Assembly (NCBI GenBank): GCA_026686845.1
Contig: JAIVEN010000015.1
Location: 3,921,001-3,985,000, forward strand
Direction of reading: 5' to 3'
DNA: 64,000 bases
Source: Adenanthera pavonina
Taxonomy: Eukaryota; Streptophyta; Magnoliopsida; Fabales; Fabaceae
Shown: piece by piece, positions 38,149 to 50,100 of the stretch
Layout: the number at the start of each line of letters is the position of its first letter
How positions within the stretch are numbered: the stretch's first letter is position 1
Made by a program: the position numbers and the translations under genes
The notes under the pieces: generated by a model
The model's input: the letters and a program-made list of their open reading frames with translations, nothing else
Told to the model about the DNA's origin: nothing
The model's database searches: none

Positions 38149-38292
38149 GTTAAAAGTCTCTGCATTGGATGGAGTAAATAGTGTTCAATATTAAAAAAAA
38201 TTATAATAATGTAACACATGCTAAAAGTCTCTGCATTGGATGGAGTAAACAGTGTCTAATATTAAAAAAAATTATAATAATGCAACCCATGC
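38149..38292. repeat. Tandem duplication of about 72 bp
   Basis: Two copies, 38149-38220 and 38221-38292, each containing aaaagtctctgcattggatg and a run of attataataatg. They lie between the transposase stop and the PMD start, where the PMD promoter would be. Confidence 0.85.
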
Positions 38293-38357
38293 TTTAGATT
38301 AATAATACAAATTTCATTACATTTCACAAAAGTCAAACGCACATAGTTTCATACAAA

Positions 38358-41071
38358 TTACTGCCTAGATGGTAGAGTCTGTGGACAATTCAACCGATTG
38401 TGACCTATTTGCCTACATAACCCACATTTATTAGGTTGTCCTGGTGTGGTCCAATCCATCTCATTACAAATGCGAGTTGAGCGAGGGCGACCTTTCGCTC
38501 GAATCATTGATGGGTCAGGAATCAAGTGAGTACCATTAAATTCTGGCCAATGAACCTCATCTCCTATTGGTATAAACTCATTGCTATAGGCTGATTGCAT
38601 GGATTCTAACTTGAATACAGGATCCACGAATTGTACATAGTCAATGCCTACTAGAGCACATACAGCTATCACATGCATACATGGATATTTCTCAGCCTGG
38701 AACTCTCCACAATCACATTTTTTTTGGCTTAGGTTCAGCCTGCAACGACGACCAAATTGATGAGCCGCAATATTATATGGTTCATCGATCTCAAATGATG
38801 TTGCTATTCTGTCATATTGGTGAACAATACATGCAGATGCAGCTTGTGTAGCTGTATCTAATTTCCTGTTTAATGTTTCAAAAAACATTTGCCTTGGTGC
38901 TATCTGTTCGTGAACTTGTTGGGTACATTTAACAAAGTAACCATTCACCCTATAGAAGGTCGCCTTCACCAAACCTGCAATAGGCAAACTTCGTACACCT
39001 TTAAATACACCATTCATGCACTCTGCAAGGTTTGTTGTCATATGACCATAACGTCGACCCTTAATGTCATGTGCGTGACACCATTGCTCTTTCTTAATAG
39101 CTCCAATCCATCTAGCAGCGTCCGGATGCAATAATGTGAGTTCTTCCAATTGTTTGTCAACAACTATCTGCTCATATGCATACCCTGTCCATATTTATAA
39201 AGTTAATGGCAAAGAATGTTAATCATATGTTTGTAAATTATTAAGGTTCATGAATCTCACCAATCTTTATAAACTTCTGCTTCAACCAATTTGTTTTGTA
39301 TGCTTTGTGTAGGTTTGAAGCCACATGCCTTAGACAAAAAACATGATATCCATATGGTGGTTGCCATCCAACACGACGGTCTGCAACAGCTTCCATAATT
39401 GATGGATGTCTATCTAATATCAAGCATATTCCTTTCCTTCTCTTTACAACATAGATATGCACATTGTATAAAAACCATGACCAAGCTGGTTTTGTCTCCC
39501 CCTCAACCACAGCAAAGGCAAGTGGCACTACATTTCGATTACCATCTTGAGATATTGCCATGAGAAATGTGCCCTTATATTTCCCATATAAGAAAGTTCC
39601 ATCTACTTGTACTATAGGCTTCAGATGCTCAAAGGCGTCAATGCATGGCTTAAACGCCCAAAATACGCGACGAAACATCTCCACATGTTGCCTATCATCA
39701 TTGACATTCGAAGTTTGCTTGTATGTATATTTGACAATCGATCCAGGCATAAAATGCTCAACTGCAGCTAACCACCTTGGTAATAAAGCATATGATGTCT
39801 CCCAATTGCCCCAAACAGTGGTGATCGCCAATTGTTTTGCCTTCCATGCTTTTCGATATGATACTATGTACCCAAACATGGATTGCATTCGCTCAATGAT
39901 TTGTGAAACTTTCACATCTGGTTTGTCAGTCACCATGGCCGTAACACAAGAAGAGATAAGATCAACATCCAACTTAGGATAATCTTGTGTTAATGATGTA
40001 GACAAACATGTATGAGGCCCTTCATATTTTGTAATAGTCCAAAAACTATCACTTACTTTCTTGGAAGCCCTCACTCTCCATTTGCAACTGTTTCCATAGT
40101 TGATACATCGAAATTCTTGAGATTTCCTACTTGAAAGATACACCTTGAATGTGTGATGCACTCGAACATTATATAACTTTACTGCACGTTTTAAAACATG
40201 AGCATTGTTAAACATCTGACCAGGAAATAACTCATGCTTATCATTGAGAGATAGAATATCCCCAAGTCCACTAAAATTAGGAGCCATAGCAGATTCTATA
40301 TCAACCTGAGATAAGAAAGCAAGGGGCAGGCTCATCATTGTGATTCATATCACCATTATCCTCATTGATGTCCTCGTTGATCTCATCATCATCATCATTA
40401 TCATCCCCATCATCAACACTAACATGAGAATCGTATTCATTGTCATCCTCAAAGTCATCCATTATGTCTTCTGTTGGAAGAGGAGAAAATGATGATCGAT
40501 CATTACCAATATACACAAATTGTTCAAATTGGCCTATGTTTTCAGTTGGAGGTACTGGGGATGATGGTCCAGCATCTCCAATGGTTGGAGAAGGATCAAA
40601 TGGGTGGAAATTTTCCATATACGTGCTAATCATGACTCCTTGTTGCTCTGGAAGTGTATATCCACTATAATTCTCCGTTGGGTGTGATTCTAGATGATGA
40701 TCAAGTTCCACATTAGAAATATTTACATACATCTCTACACACATCAAGTGAGTAGAGAATCGAGAATGCAGTTGCCACATTTTTTGTAAATCATAATCAT
40801 CTAGTATTTTCCATCCCTTGTACTGAAGTGAATTTATGGAAATTGGAATTCTATATAAAAGATCTATCACAATTTGATTCGGAAGAAGATTGAGATTTTG
40901 GCTGACAACTTGCTTTAGTCTAACCAAAGTAATGTCGGGATCAACACTTATTATTCTCATGTCGTTTGACTCGAATGTCACACCATCTGGGCCATCAAAA
41001 ATTTGTCCATTTGCATATATACACAGAAGCATTGATCTATTGTCCATTCCACTTCCTAATTTTATTTTCAT
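38358..41071 (-). CDS. MuDR-type MULE transposase, apparently uninterrupted
   Basis: Three exons on the minus strand. Exon 1 starts at the ATG at 41071 and encodes a PB1-like N-terminus (LLCIYANGQIFDGPDGV) and an acidic Asp/Glu-rich linker; its donor is not fixed. Exon 2 runs from an acceptor at 40306 (ttatctcag|GTTGAT) to 39261: MuDR DNA-binding part, then the MULE transposase domain with catalytic candidates in VQVDGTFLYGKYKG and LILDRHPSI. Exon 3 is 38358-39184 after a 76-base intron (ATTG|gtgaga to ggacag|GG): NLAECMNGVFK (candidate Glu), a SWIM zinc finger (CDCGEF with CMHVIAVC) and a CCHC knuckle (CGLC, GHNRLNC). No stop is seen over roughly 850 codons. The exon 1 / exon 2 frames differ, so an intron or a frameshift lies between; an intron is more likely because an acceptor is present. 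Confidence 0.9.
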
Positions 41072-43380
41072 GGATAAAATGACATTAAAAAAAATTACAT
41101 TAATTCCACATAAACAAATATTTCAAAAGAATTCTAATTATGAATAGCCAGAATCATGTATTTTTTTAACTAAAATCTACTTTATATCTAGAGCTTAACA
41201 CTAAGAGTATCTCTTGAACCATGATATTATTTTTAAAAAATTTAACAATAAAATGAAAAAAAAATTTCATCCAATGTAAAATAGTTTTTTATTTTATACA
41301 ATGGAAGAGAAAATAATGAAAAACATAAAAACTAACAAGCATATCATGCTCATGTATTGCCACACGTCCAAGTCATATTTTCAAGTGTTGTAGTAAAAAA
41401 TAAAGTGATACCCAGGTGATTCAAATAAAACCCTCTTAGTCAACATGTCAAATAATAGTTATTTAACAATTACATCTTCACATTTTTTATTTGCATGCGA
41501 TGTCCTTTTTTTTTTTAAATGAACATACAACAATTATTTAATGGCGTTGAATATATGAAATTTATTACAAACTTCAGTAGAAGTGAGAAATAAGTGAGTA
41601 ATATAAATGATTTTTTTAACTCTTTTTAAATCTACTTTAAAATTTTATGAACCATAAAAAATATAAGTTTATTCCGATTAAAAATTGAATATTTCATAAA
41701 AATGAAATATAAAAAATGATTGTTTATTTTCTTTGAATCTGATTATACTGTTGAAAAATGAAATCTAAATATAAATTTATCTTCATTAAAAATTATTAGT
41801 TTCATAAAAAATAAAACTTAAAAAAATATACGTTTATTTTCATGGATAGCGTGGCATTAAATAAAAAATTATATTAATTCCACATCAACAAATATTTCAA
41901 AATAATTCTAATTATGAATGGCCAAAATCATGCATTTTTTAACTAAAATCAACTTTATATCTAGAGCTTAGCAATAAGAGTATCTTTTGAACCATAATAT
42001 TATTTTTAAAAAATTTAACAATAAAATGAAAAAAAAATTTTAGTCCAATGTAAAATAGTTTTTTATTTTATACAATGAAAGAAAAAATAAAGAAAACTAT
42101 AAAAACTAACAAGCATAACATGCTCACGTATTGCCACACGTCCAAGTCATATTTTCAAGTGTTGTAGCAAAAAACAAAGTGATACCCAGGTGATTCAAAT
42201 AAAACCCTGTTAGTCAACATGTAAAATAATAGTTATTTAACAATTACATCTCCACATTTTTTATTTGCATGCGATGTCCTTTTTTTTTTAAATGAACATA
42301 CAACAATTATTTAATGGCGTTGAATATATGAAATTTATTACAAACTTAAGTAGAAGTGAGGAATAAGTGAGTAATATAAATGATTTTTTTAACTCTTTTT
42401 AAATCTACTTTAAAATTTTATGAGCCATAAAAAATATAAGTTTATTCCGATTAAAAATTGAATATTTCATAAAAATGAAATATAAAAAATGATTGTTTAT
42501 TTTCTTTGAATCTGATTATACTGTTGAAAAATGAAATCTAAATATAAATTTATCTTCATTAAAAATTATTAGTTTCATAAAAAATAAAACTTAAAAAAAT
42601 ATACGTTTATTTTCATGGATAGCGTGGCATTAAATAAAAAATTATATTAATTCCACATCAACAAATATTTCAAAATAATTCTAATTATGAATGGCCAAAA
42701 TCATGCATTTTTTAACTAAAATCAACTTTATATCTAGAGCTTAGCAATAAGAGTATCTCTTGAACCATGATATTATTTTTAAAAAATTTAATAATAAAAT
42801 GAAAAAAAAATTTTAGTCCAATGTAAAATAGTTTTTTATTTTATACAATGAAAGAAAAAATAAAGAAAACTATAAAAACTAACAAGCATAACATGCTCAC
42901 GTATTGCTACACGTTCAAGTCATATTTTCAAGTGTTGTAGCAAAAAATAAAGTGATACTCAGGTGATTCAAATAAAACCCTCTCAACCAACATGTCAAAT
43001 AATAGTTATTTAACAATTACTTCTCCACTATTTTTATTTACATGAGATGTCATTTTTTTTAAAATGAACGAACAACAATTATTTAATGGTGTTGAATATA
43101 TGAAATTTATTACAAATTTCAGTACACGTGAAGAATAAGTGAGGAATATAAATGATTTTTTTAACTCTTTTTTAAATCTACTTTAAAATTTTATGAGCCA
43201 TAAAACAATATAAATTTATTCCGATTAAAAATTGAATATTTTCATAAAAATGAAATATAAAAAATGATTGTTTATTTTCTTTGAAACTAATCATACTGTT
43301 GAAAAATGAAACCTAAATATAAATTTATCTTCATTAAAAATTATTATTTTTATAAAAAATAAAACATAAAAAATATACGT
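41062..43380. repeat. Three tandem copies of a 773-bp unit directly upstream of the transposase start
   Basis: Units start at about 41062, 41835 and 42608 with 'tttattttcatggata' and end near 43380 with the same word; spacing is 773, 773 and 772. Inside each: taNccacacgtccaag (changed in the third copy), aggtgattcaaataaaaccc and tttaatggNgttgaatatatg. The first unit starts inside the first codons of the transposase (the word is the complement of ATGAAAATAAA). The first half of unit 3 is nearly identical to unit 2, but its second half is more diverged, as expected after unequal crossing over. The repeats would form the 5' leader or promoter. Confidence 0.92.
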
Positions 43381-44384
43381 TTATTTTCATGTAAAGTGTA
43401 AAATTTATTTCTGTTTATTTTTATTTTTATTCTTAAATATGTATTAAATAGTCATTACATAAATATTAAGGAAAATGGTGTCACAGTCTCATACCCTCAT
43501 ACTTTAATAACTTAATCTAACTAAAGTATTAAACTAAGACATTATATTGTATCAAATAAATAACTCATTTTACTAACAAAAATGATATACAAAACTAAAA
43601 AGTGCAAATTTTAAATTAAAACATATAAAAAATTTACTAACAATAATATTAAAGAAGATGAGAGAAAGAAAAATACCAATATGAGATGAAGCTCTGTAGA
43701 TAAAACTCTAAGCACTTGCAAGAAGTTTGAATTGATGAGAGAATGAAGATGATAATTATGGCAAGAAAACGCAGCAAATATTCCAAAAGAAAATGAAAAC
43801 TAAGAGGAGTTGGAATGAGAGCCAAAGCAATAAAATGAAGAAGCTGCAACATGAATATTTAAGTAGATAGCTATTGTTTCTGTAGAATCACGGAGGGTGC
43901 ATTATTTTTTCAAATAATTACTGAAGTACATATTAGATGTTGCATGCAGAGATTCTCTGCCTCTCTGCATGCAACGTCTATCATAAGTCACAATAAATTA
44001 AAAAAAAAAGTTGATATGTCTTTCAAGTACTGTTCATGAGGTACCAAAAAAGAAAAAAAAGAAATTTCAAATGTCTTTCACGCAACATCAATTATGAGGA
44101 GCAAAAAGTTAAAAAAAAATTTGAAACGTCTTTCACTCAAAAGCACGCGTGTAAAATGAGCATGAGAAAGGGGAATGGGAAAGGGGAACCTGAACTAGAC
44201 AAAATTTGCAGGCTATAAAAAATATTATTTAAGAATTTAGTTAGGATTGGAATCCTGACCAAATTATACGATACATACAGATCCGTGAATCAACATGCTT
44301 CATGCTTCATTTAGAAGAGAGAGTGTACTTGACTCCATCAATTAAAAATTTAAAAAATAATAATAGTAAAATGAAGGGGAAATT
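43381..44384. other. Inner right part of the MULE, possible 5' exon of the transposase
   Basis: Within it a donor-like site on the minus strand (CATATTG|gtattt near 43670) follows a 190-base stretch less AT-rich than its flanks (43670-43860). It may be a non-coding first exon of the transposase transcript. From 43990 to 44150 the word 'tgtctttca' or 'cgtctttca' recurs three times. Nothing else is recognised. Confidence 0.4.
43935..43979. other. Strong hairpin inside the MULE
   Basis: AGATGTTGCATGCAGAG (43935-43951) pairs with CTCTGCATGCAACGTCT (43963-43979), 17 bases with one mismatch, around an 11-base loop. It lies just upstream of the supposed first exon. It could be a regulatory structure or a small RNA source; that is inference. 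Confidence 0.75.
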
Positions 44385-45550
44385 CTATACTTTATTTTTT
44401 AAAAAAATAATAACACAATATTTGATATTTAATAGATTTATTTACCAAAAATTATCTCCTAATAATAAACTAGTTATATTTTTATTATAAGCTATTTTTT
44501 TTATTTATTATAAAAATAATTCATTATAATCATTATACAAACAAAATCATTATATTTTTATTATTCTCTTTGTCCCATATTATAAGATAATAAGAGAGAT
44601 TTTACGTATATTAAGAAACATTTATTACATTTTTAAATTAAAAAAAATAAAAATTTCAAATTTTACTTCTATTAATTTTACTCATTTCATTAAATATAAC
44701 ATAATTTACAACACTAATAATATAATAAATAAGGGATAAAAATAATAAATTACTACATATTATGAGAAAAAAAATCACCTAAGATAGATAGAAAGACAAT
44801 GTCTAAAAAAATTTAAAAAAAATAAAAGAAAGTTCATTAAAATAAAATTCATTTATTAAAAAAAAAAAGGAAAAACAACAAGTAATTATAAAGAACTAAC
44901 AATATTTCTCAATCAGAACCTAATTTAAAAATTTTCATGTTATATGAATTAAATTTTCAATTGAGATAAATTAACTCTTCAACTAAAACTAATGATTTGG
45001 AAATATTTTTTATTACATGTCTTGAAATATCTTTTTCTTTTTTAAAAAATTATCCATTAGTAAGTCAATGGCCTACACAATGGACTTGCTTTCTTTATTT
45101 AAAAAAATTGATTAACTAATGAATCCCAATTTTTTTATTTTCTAAACTATTATTTTTTTCATAATTATAAAAATTATTAAAATTCTGTGAAAAAAAATAT
45201 GTCTTATTATCGTAACGGAACAAACACACACACACACACATATATATATATATGTAAAAAAAAAAGTCTGATGAAAAAAAATAAAAAATAAAAGCAAGTC
45301 GATTAATAATCAATCGACTTGCTTGAGACTTGTTTATCTCACTGTTCATGACCAACAAGTTGATTGGCTACCAATTGACTTTCTTTTTTATTTAAAAAAA
45401 AAAGTCGTGCATCCATTGATCCATTTATTCGCAGCGCGTTCGTCGATTTTCTAATCATCGATTTTTATTAATATAGATCGGTAAATTCTTTCTGACACAA
45501 CATATATTGGTAAATAATTTATTTATTTATTATATTTTACTCAAAAAACC
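44385..45550. repeat. Right long terminal inverted repeat of the MULE
   Basis: Inverse of 33888-35180. The outer end reads TTACTCAAAAAACC on the plus strand. It contains a (CA)n(TA)n tract at 45223-45254 and a hairpin at 45294-45322 (GCAAGTCGATT, 7-base loop, AATCGACTTGC). Confidence 0.88.
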
Positions 45551-45559
45551 CAAATACGA
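45551..45559. repeat. Right target-site duplication of the MULE
   Basis: CAAATACGA, one mismatch to CAAATAAGA at 33879-33887. Confidence 0.75.
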
Positions 45560-46921
45560 AGATCGATGAGACTTACTAATAAGTGAAGCGGAAGAGAAAA
45601 TGATGACCAATTTAAAATGCAGGCAACAACAAGAGAAGGAACAGAACATGAAGCACAAACAATTTATCTTGTTTCTTCTTGAAATCAACCTTCAAGACTA
45701 CATCATCTAGTCCTTAAGTTTGAACTCTAAATTTTTCACCATGATCACAAAGTTTCAGATCGAGTTGGAGGGAGAAAGAGTATAAAAACTCGAGAGAGCT
45801 CAAGAAAGATCACTACAGGTTGAGAGCAATTTTCTTAGTGCTTAAGATCCAATAGGCTTATAAATAGCATCTATGTATGTGTAACAGAAAGTAAAGTACT
45901 GTTATTTTATTGTTATGATTCCTTTTTTTTTTTCTATGTTTTGTGCATTCGGAAAGGAATTGAAACTAATTTAGAGAGTAAGGTTGCTTAAGTACAGTGT
46001 TTTGTGTTTGAGACAATGTGAATACAAAAAGATTTTTGAAAAAATTTCACCAAATATAACTTGACATTAGCAAAATCTGAATTAGTTAGAGTTTAAAATA
46101 ATAACTAGATATCAAATGATTATTATCAAAGGAAGAAAAAAGAACTTAGCTTCTCTTAAAGTAGAAATAGTGCTAGGTTGTTTGGGTGCACACAACTCGG
46201 CACCAATTCTTTTGGAGTGAAACTCATGCGGTTAAAACTAATAAATAATTATGTCAATAAAAAATACTCATTTTTATATAATAAATATTTTATATTTCAT
46301 TTTATATGCAATAAAAATGGAATTTGTTTGTAAATTTTCAACATTTGTGTATTTCATATTAATGAATGAGAAAATTTCACTAGAAACCCCAACCTTGATA
46401 AAAATGACATAATATTTTTAAAGGAAAAAAAAAACTATCATATGTCTTTTTCAAAGTTATCATTTCTTTAAAGTTACAACTCAATCTTGTAATATTACAA
46501 GAATAAAATAAATTTGAAAAATTCAAAGTAAGTGAATGATAATAACTTTGAAAAACATTTTACAAATTTAAAATTATAAAACTTCGGAACTTTTTACGGT
46601 ATTTTTCCTAAAAGTCTTTTAACAGAATTTTTATCAAGTTTGAGTCCTTGAGGTAAATTGTTCCTTAATGTATTATTATTTTTTTGGGGGGTCAAATCAC
46701 ACAACATAGATAATAAAGTGCCAAGCTGGTTTCATGACATACCACACGGTATGTATAATTTACAATGAAAATATCCCAAGTTTTGTCATCAAGACATGAA
46801 AGTTTTTTATATACATAGAAGTCAAATTTTGAAGCTACATCTACATATACACGTGAAATTTCTATAAATTAACTTTTACATCATGAAATCGTTTTATATT
46901 TGTTGCCTTGAAGGAAGCAAT

Positions 46922-46953
<32 letters not shown>

Positions 46954-48235
46954 ACATACACATACACATATACCAAACAAATAAATAAGATTTAGGAGGT
47001 AGAAGGACTTAATAGGCACGCTATATATAAATGATTCAAGGGTTTGTCTCCTTTCTGCCTCTTTCTGGTTTTGTCTTCCTCTGAATAAATATTAATGTTT
47101 AAGAAATTAAGACAGATGACAAATTAAACTAAAGAGTGTGACATATCATTCTCTTCAGCATTATATTATACACAATCTTCTTCTTACATCACTCCCAAAT
47201 GAAGATAATGATTGATTGATTGATACTGCAAAACTTGGCCATTTCTCAACTGCTAATAATCGATCTAATGAGGAGGCTCACGCAATTAATATAAAGTATT
47301 ACTGAAAAATGTGTTAATTTGGAAAATTGGTTATGCTCGTTTATGCAAAATTTTGTGATATTGCGTGAAGGTTGGTGGAAGTGGTTAATTAGAAAAATCC
47401 ATTTGATCATCAAAGTAAATTACCGTAAATTGCTTGAGGTTTTCTGTTCTTTGCTTTTAAAAGTTACATTAATTAAGTTATTATATTAATTGTATTCTTG
47501 CTAATTACGATGAAATTCATATATACGATCAGTTATACAATTATATATTCAAGAAAGAAATGACACAAAAAGAAAAATAATTGTGCGCACATATTAAATT
47601 AATTTTTGAGTAAAGGAAATTAGAATTAAACTATGATGCTCACCATATGTCCCATCTGGTCAGTGTAGATTTTATTATTTTGATTTTATATTTTTAAAAT
47701 AAAATGATACTTTTTTCTAACTTGATAGCTCTAAGATTGATTTTAATTTTGCATTCTACATGATCTAAAACAGAAACTTTTACAACCTAATTTAAAAAAT
47801 AAGAAAAAAATTTTACCATCTAAATTTATCTAAACGATTTAAATAAGATGTGCACCAAATACATTATTCTACTATGATAAGACCTTGATTACAAGCTCAT
47901 ATAATTATAAAGAACAATATGAGAAAGATGACCCAATTTTTAAAACTAAAGATGAGAATAAGCGTAATTCATACAATGATTTCGAGGAAGCCAGTGCATG
48001 CGGAAGCACTACTGGTGCTTGTGTACGTATTAGCGATTTTCTTTATGTTGATAAAACTTCAAACGACTCCAAATCTTTGGGTCGAAGAATTAAAATGACG
48101 AGTGGGGAAATGCATGTGTTGTTGTATATATAAATGCTCAATATTTCATCTAAAAAAAGTCATGTAGAAATTAAAAAGTGATAATTATTAAATATTAGCA
48201 TGATGATAATATTAATTAACCAACTTTTCTAAACA
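45560..48235. other. Intergenic spacer
   Basis: No gene is supported. The part at 45560-45900 (with agtgaagcggaagag, tataaaaactcgagagag, tataaatagc) looks like regulatory or LTR-type sequence, perhaps a solo LTR fragment. A long (CA)n microsatellite lies at 46922-46970. The open frame at 47885-48133 (82 codons) resembles nothing I know. Confidence 0.45.
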
Positions 48236-48239
48236 TTGG

Positions 48240-48582
48240 ACAGCATTGCCTGATAAACTAATCAGAGCTTCAGATTATGGTCCTCAACTGTAACTATAAT
48301 CATAATATAACAGGTAAGCAAGTCTTATACGTCTAATTGCATCAGGCTATGATACACACACATATGATTCAATAAAATGGATTGTTAGAGATGCTAATCA
48401 AATAAAGCATTGCCTGATAAACTAATCAGAGCTTCAGATTATGGTCCTCAACTGTACGTAACTGTAATCATAGTATTACAAGTAAGCAAGTCTTATACGT
48501 CTAATTGCACCAGGCTATGACACACACACACACACATGATTCAATAAAATGGATTCTTCGAGATGCTAATCAAATAAAGCAA
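48240..48582. repeat. Tandem duplication of about 170 bp
   Basis: Two copies, about 48240-48407 and 48408-48582. Shared landmarks are cattgcctgataaactaatc, gcaagtcttatacgtctaat and gagatgctaatcaaataaag. The same start (gcctgaNataactaat...gagNttcagatta) reappears at 63966-64000, so it belongs to a wider family. It lies downstream of the VQ gene. Confidence 0.85.
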
Positions 48583-48786
48583 AAGAATGAACATGGATTT
48601 GTACATAAGAAACTGGGTTTTATACATAAGAATCCGCTTAGAATTATAGATACAATCTCTGATACAACTTCTCGTGTACAATAATCTACTCATATATGAA
48701 CAGTAAAAGAAGCTTAACAAAATTTACGAAAGTACATCAACCTGCAGAAAAGCTATCAGGCATGTGTGTGAGTGTGTGTGTATTGG

Positions 48787-49401
48787 CTAATTAATCAATC
48801 CTGAAAAATCATAGTCGTAAACGCTGATCTCTTGCTGTTGAATCTGCGTATAAAAGGGATTGCTCAAGGGTTCTTCGGCAACAACTTGTTCATCGAAAAG
48901 CAGTGATTCCAGATAATTAATCTGATCATAATCACACGCCAAAATATCTTCAAACACTGTGTCGTTTTCCTCCAACCTGATGACCTGGTTGTTACTGCAC
49001 AAGAATCCATCAAAGTCTTCTCCTTCGTTCATCATCAGTTGAGCATCATCAATAATATTATTAATATCATTGTAACAGAACTCTTCAGATGAAGTAGTTG
49101 TTGGTGCTTCAGTTGAAACTGAAGGCTCAACACTTAACTGAACCTGATCATGATGATGATGATCATGAACCTTGGGAGATGATGAAGTTATTGGAGAATA
49201 ATGACTTCCATTATTACCAGTAAGGTCTTGAACGAGCTGCTTGAAGCTTGAGGAATCAGTGATGTACACCTTAGGTTTCAGGACCTTGATCAAGCTGTTG
49301 AACTGTTGATGATGTTGTTGCTGCTGGTGATGTTTACTATGAAGATGATCTTTCTTCGATGTTTTCGAGGATGATTGTTGCTTAATCGCTCTCTTTCCCA
49401 T
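48787..49401 (-). CDS. VQ motif-containing protein (transcriptional cofactor)
   Basis: Intronless gene for 204 residues, typical of plant VQ genes. The motif FKQLVQDLTG lies at residues 53-62 (FxxxVQxLTG), preceded by LKPKVYITDSS as in many family members. The N-terminus is basic with Ser, Lys and a His/Gln-rich run (residues about 24-33), and could serve nuclear import; the C-terminal half is acidic. VQ proteins bind WRKY transcription factors (or plastid sigma factors) and tune defence, growth and stress responses. Which partner it has cannot be told. The start is the first ATG in frame, with a TATA box about 110 bases upstream. No break is seen. Confidence 0.93.
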   Translation of the reverse strand: MGKRAIKQQSSSKTSKKDHLHSKHHQQQQHHQQFNSLIKVLKPKVYITDSSSFKQLVQDLTGNNGSHYSPITSSSPKVHDHHHHDQVQLSVEPSVSTEAPTTTSSEEFCYNDINNIIDDAQLMMNEGEDFDGFLCSNNQVIRLEENDTVFEDILACDYDQINYLESLLFDEQVVAEEPLSNPFYTQIQQQEISVYDYDFSGLIN

Positions 49402-49502
49402 GATAATTTCGATGAAGATGATAATTACAATGTGTTTTTGTGTATCTGATTAACCTAGGAATTATACAACTGGCACTTCGTGATCTGCTCGGAGGATTCA
49501 AC

Positions 49503-49526
49503 TAGGTCTTTATATATATATATGTA
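49503..49526 (-). promoter_or_regulatory. Probable TATA box of the VQ gene
   Basis: On the minus strand the sequence reads catatatatatataaagacc, with TATATAAA about 105-120 bases before the VQ start codon. The distance fits a TATA box with a leader of roughly 80 bases. The flanking (TA)n run makes the exact box uncertain. Confidence 0.55.
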
Positions 49527-49750
49527 TGTGTATGTATTTTATTTGCGCGTGGTAGAGATTTGAAGATATGCATGAAGGTGGGAGGAAATAGAACAAGAAA
49601 CAAGACATAAAAGATTGAGATGCTGAAAATGATATTTATTCGCCTGATTTTGAGTTTATTTTATTTATTAGGAATTTAAGAATCCCACCAACACAGTAGC
49701 CACGTTTGAATACGGTGCACCATATACACGTCTCAATTAATAATTATATA

Positions 49751-50100
49751 TACTTCCTCCTGTCTATATTATAAGATATTTTGTATCAATTACACGTATA
49801 TTAAGAAAATTATTTTCACCTAAAGTCAATACAAAAAGTATCATATCATAAGATATTTTGTATCAATTACATGCATATTAAGAAAATTATTTTCACCTAA
49901 AATCAATGCAAAAAGTATCCATATTTTCTATTTTTTTCTTATTAAATACCTCATTTTATTATCATTGTAGGGTTATAAATGAGGAGTATGGAAACATTAA
50001 AGATAGAGATAAAATGAGAAAAAAAAATATCTAATACCCTATATTTTGGATAAAAAAATTATCATATAAAATGTCTTATAATATGGATTGGATGGAGTAA
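49751..50100. mobile_element. Stowaway MITE with an internal duplication
   Basis: The ends are tacttcctcctgtctatatt and, inverted, tactccatccaatccatatt, each at TA, followed by ataagatatttt / ataagacatttt. About 350 bp, non-coding. The left 70 bases (agatattttgtatcaattac) are duplicated in tandem at 49848-49915. Confidence 0.75.

Larger units (their letters stand above)
33888..45550 (-). mobile_element. Complete Mutator-like element (MULE) with long terminal inverted repeats
   Basis: The element is 11.66 kb. Both ends start GGTTTTT(T)GAGTAAAATA when read inward and continue as inverted repeats for about 1.2 kb; a 9-bp duplication with one mismatch flanks it. Inside, in order on the minus strand from the right: a hairpin, a 773-bp triplication, a MuDR-type transposase gene and a plant-mobile-domain gene. 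It is a two-gene element with both genes on the same strand. Terminal repeats look roughly 90 percent identical by eye in the outer 160 bases, so the insertion is not very recent. Confidence 0.92.

Noticed and set aside
39560..39982. 140-codon open frame on the plus strand
   Set aside because: It is the antisense of the transposase catalytic domain, which is clearly coding on the minus strand.
43649..43852. 67-codon minus-strand hydrophobic open frame inside the MULE
   Set aside because: It runs through a likely splice donor (near 43670) and has no family; more likely a non-coding first exon.
46921..46970. Possible CRISPR-like or satellite array
   Set aside because: It is a plain (CA)n microsatellite with small interruptions.
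48240..48582. Possible tandem tRNA-like genes
   Set aside because: The repeated 170-bp unit has no cloverleaf, no A/B boxes that I can place and no CCA-proximal acceptor stem; it is a simple tandem duplication.
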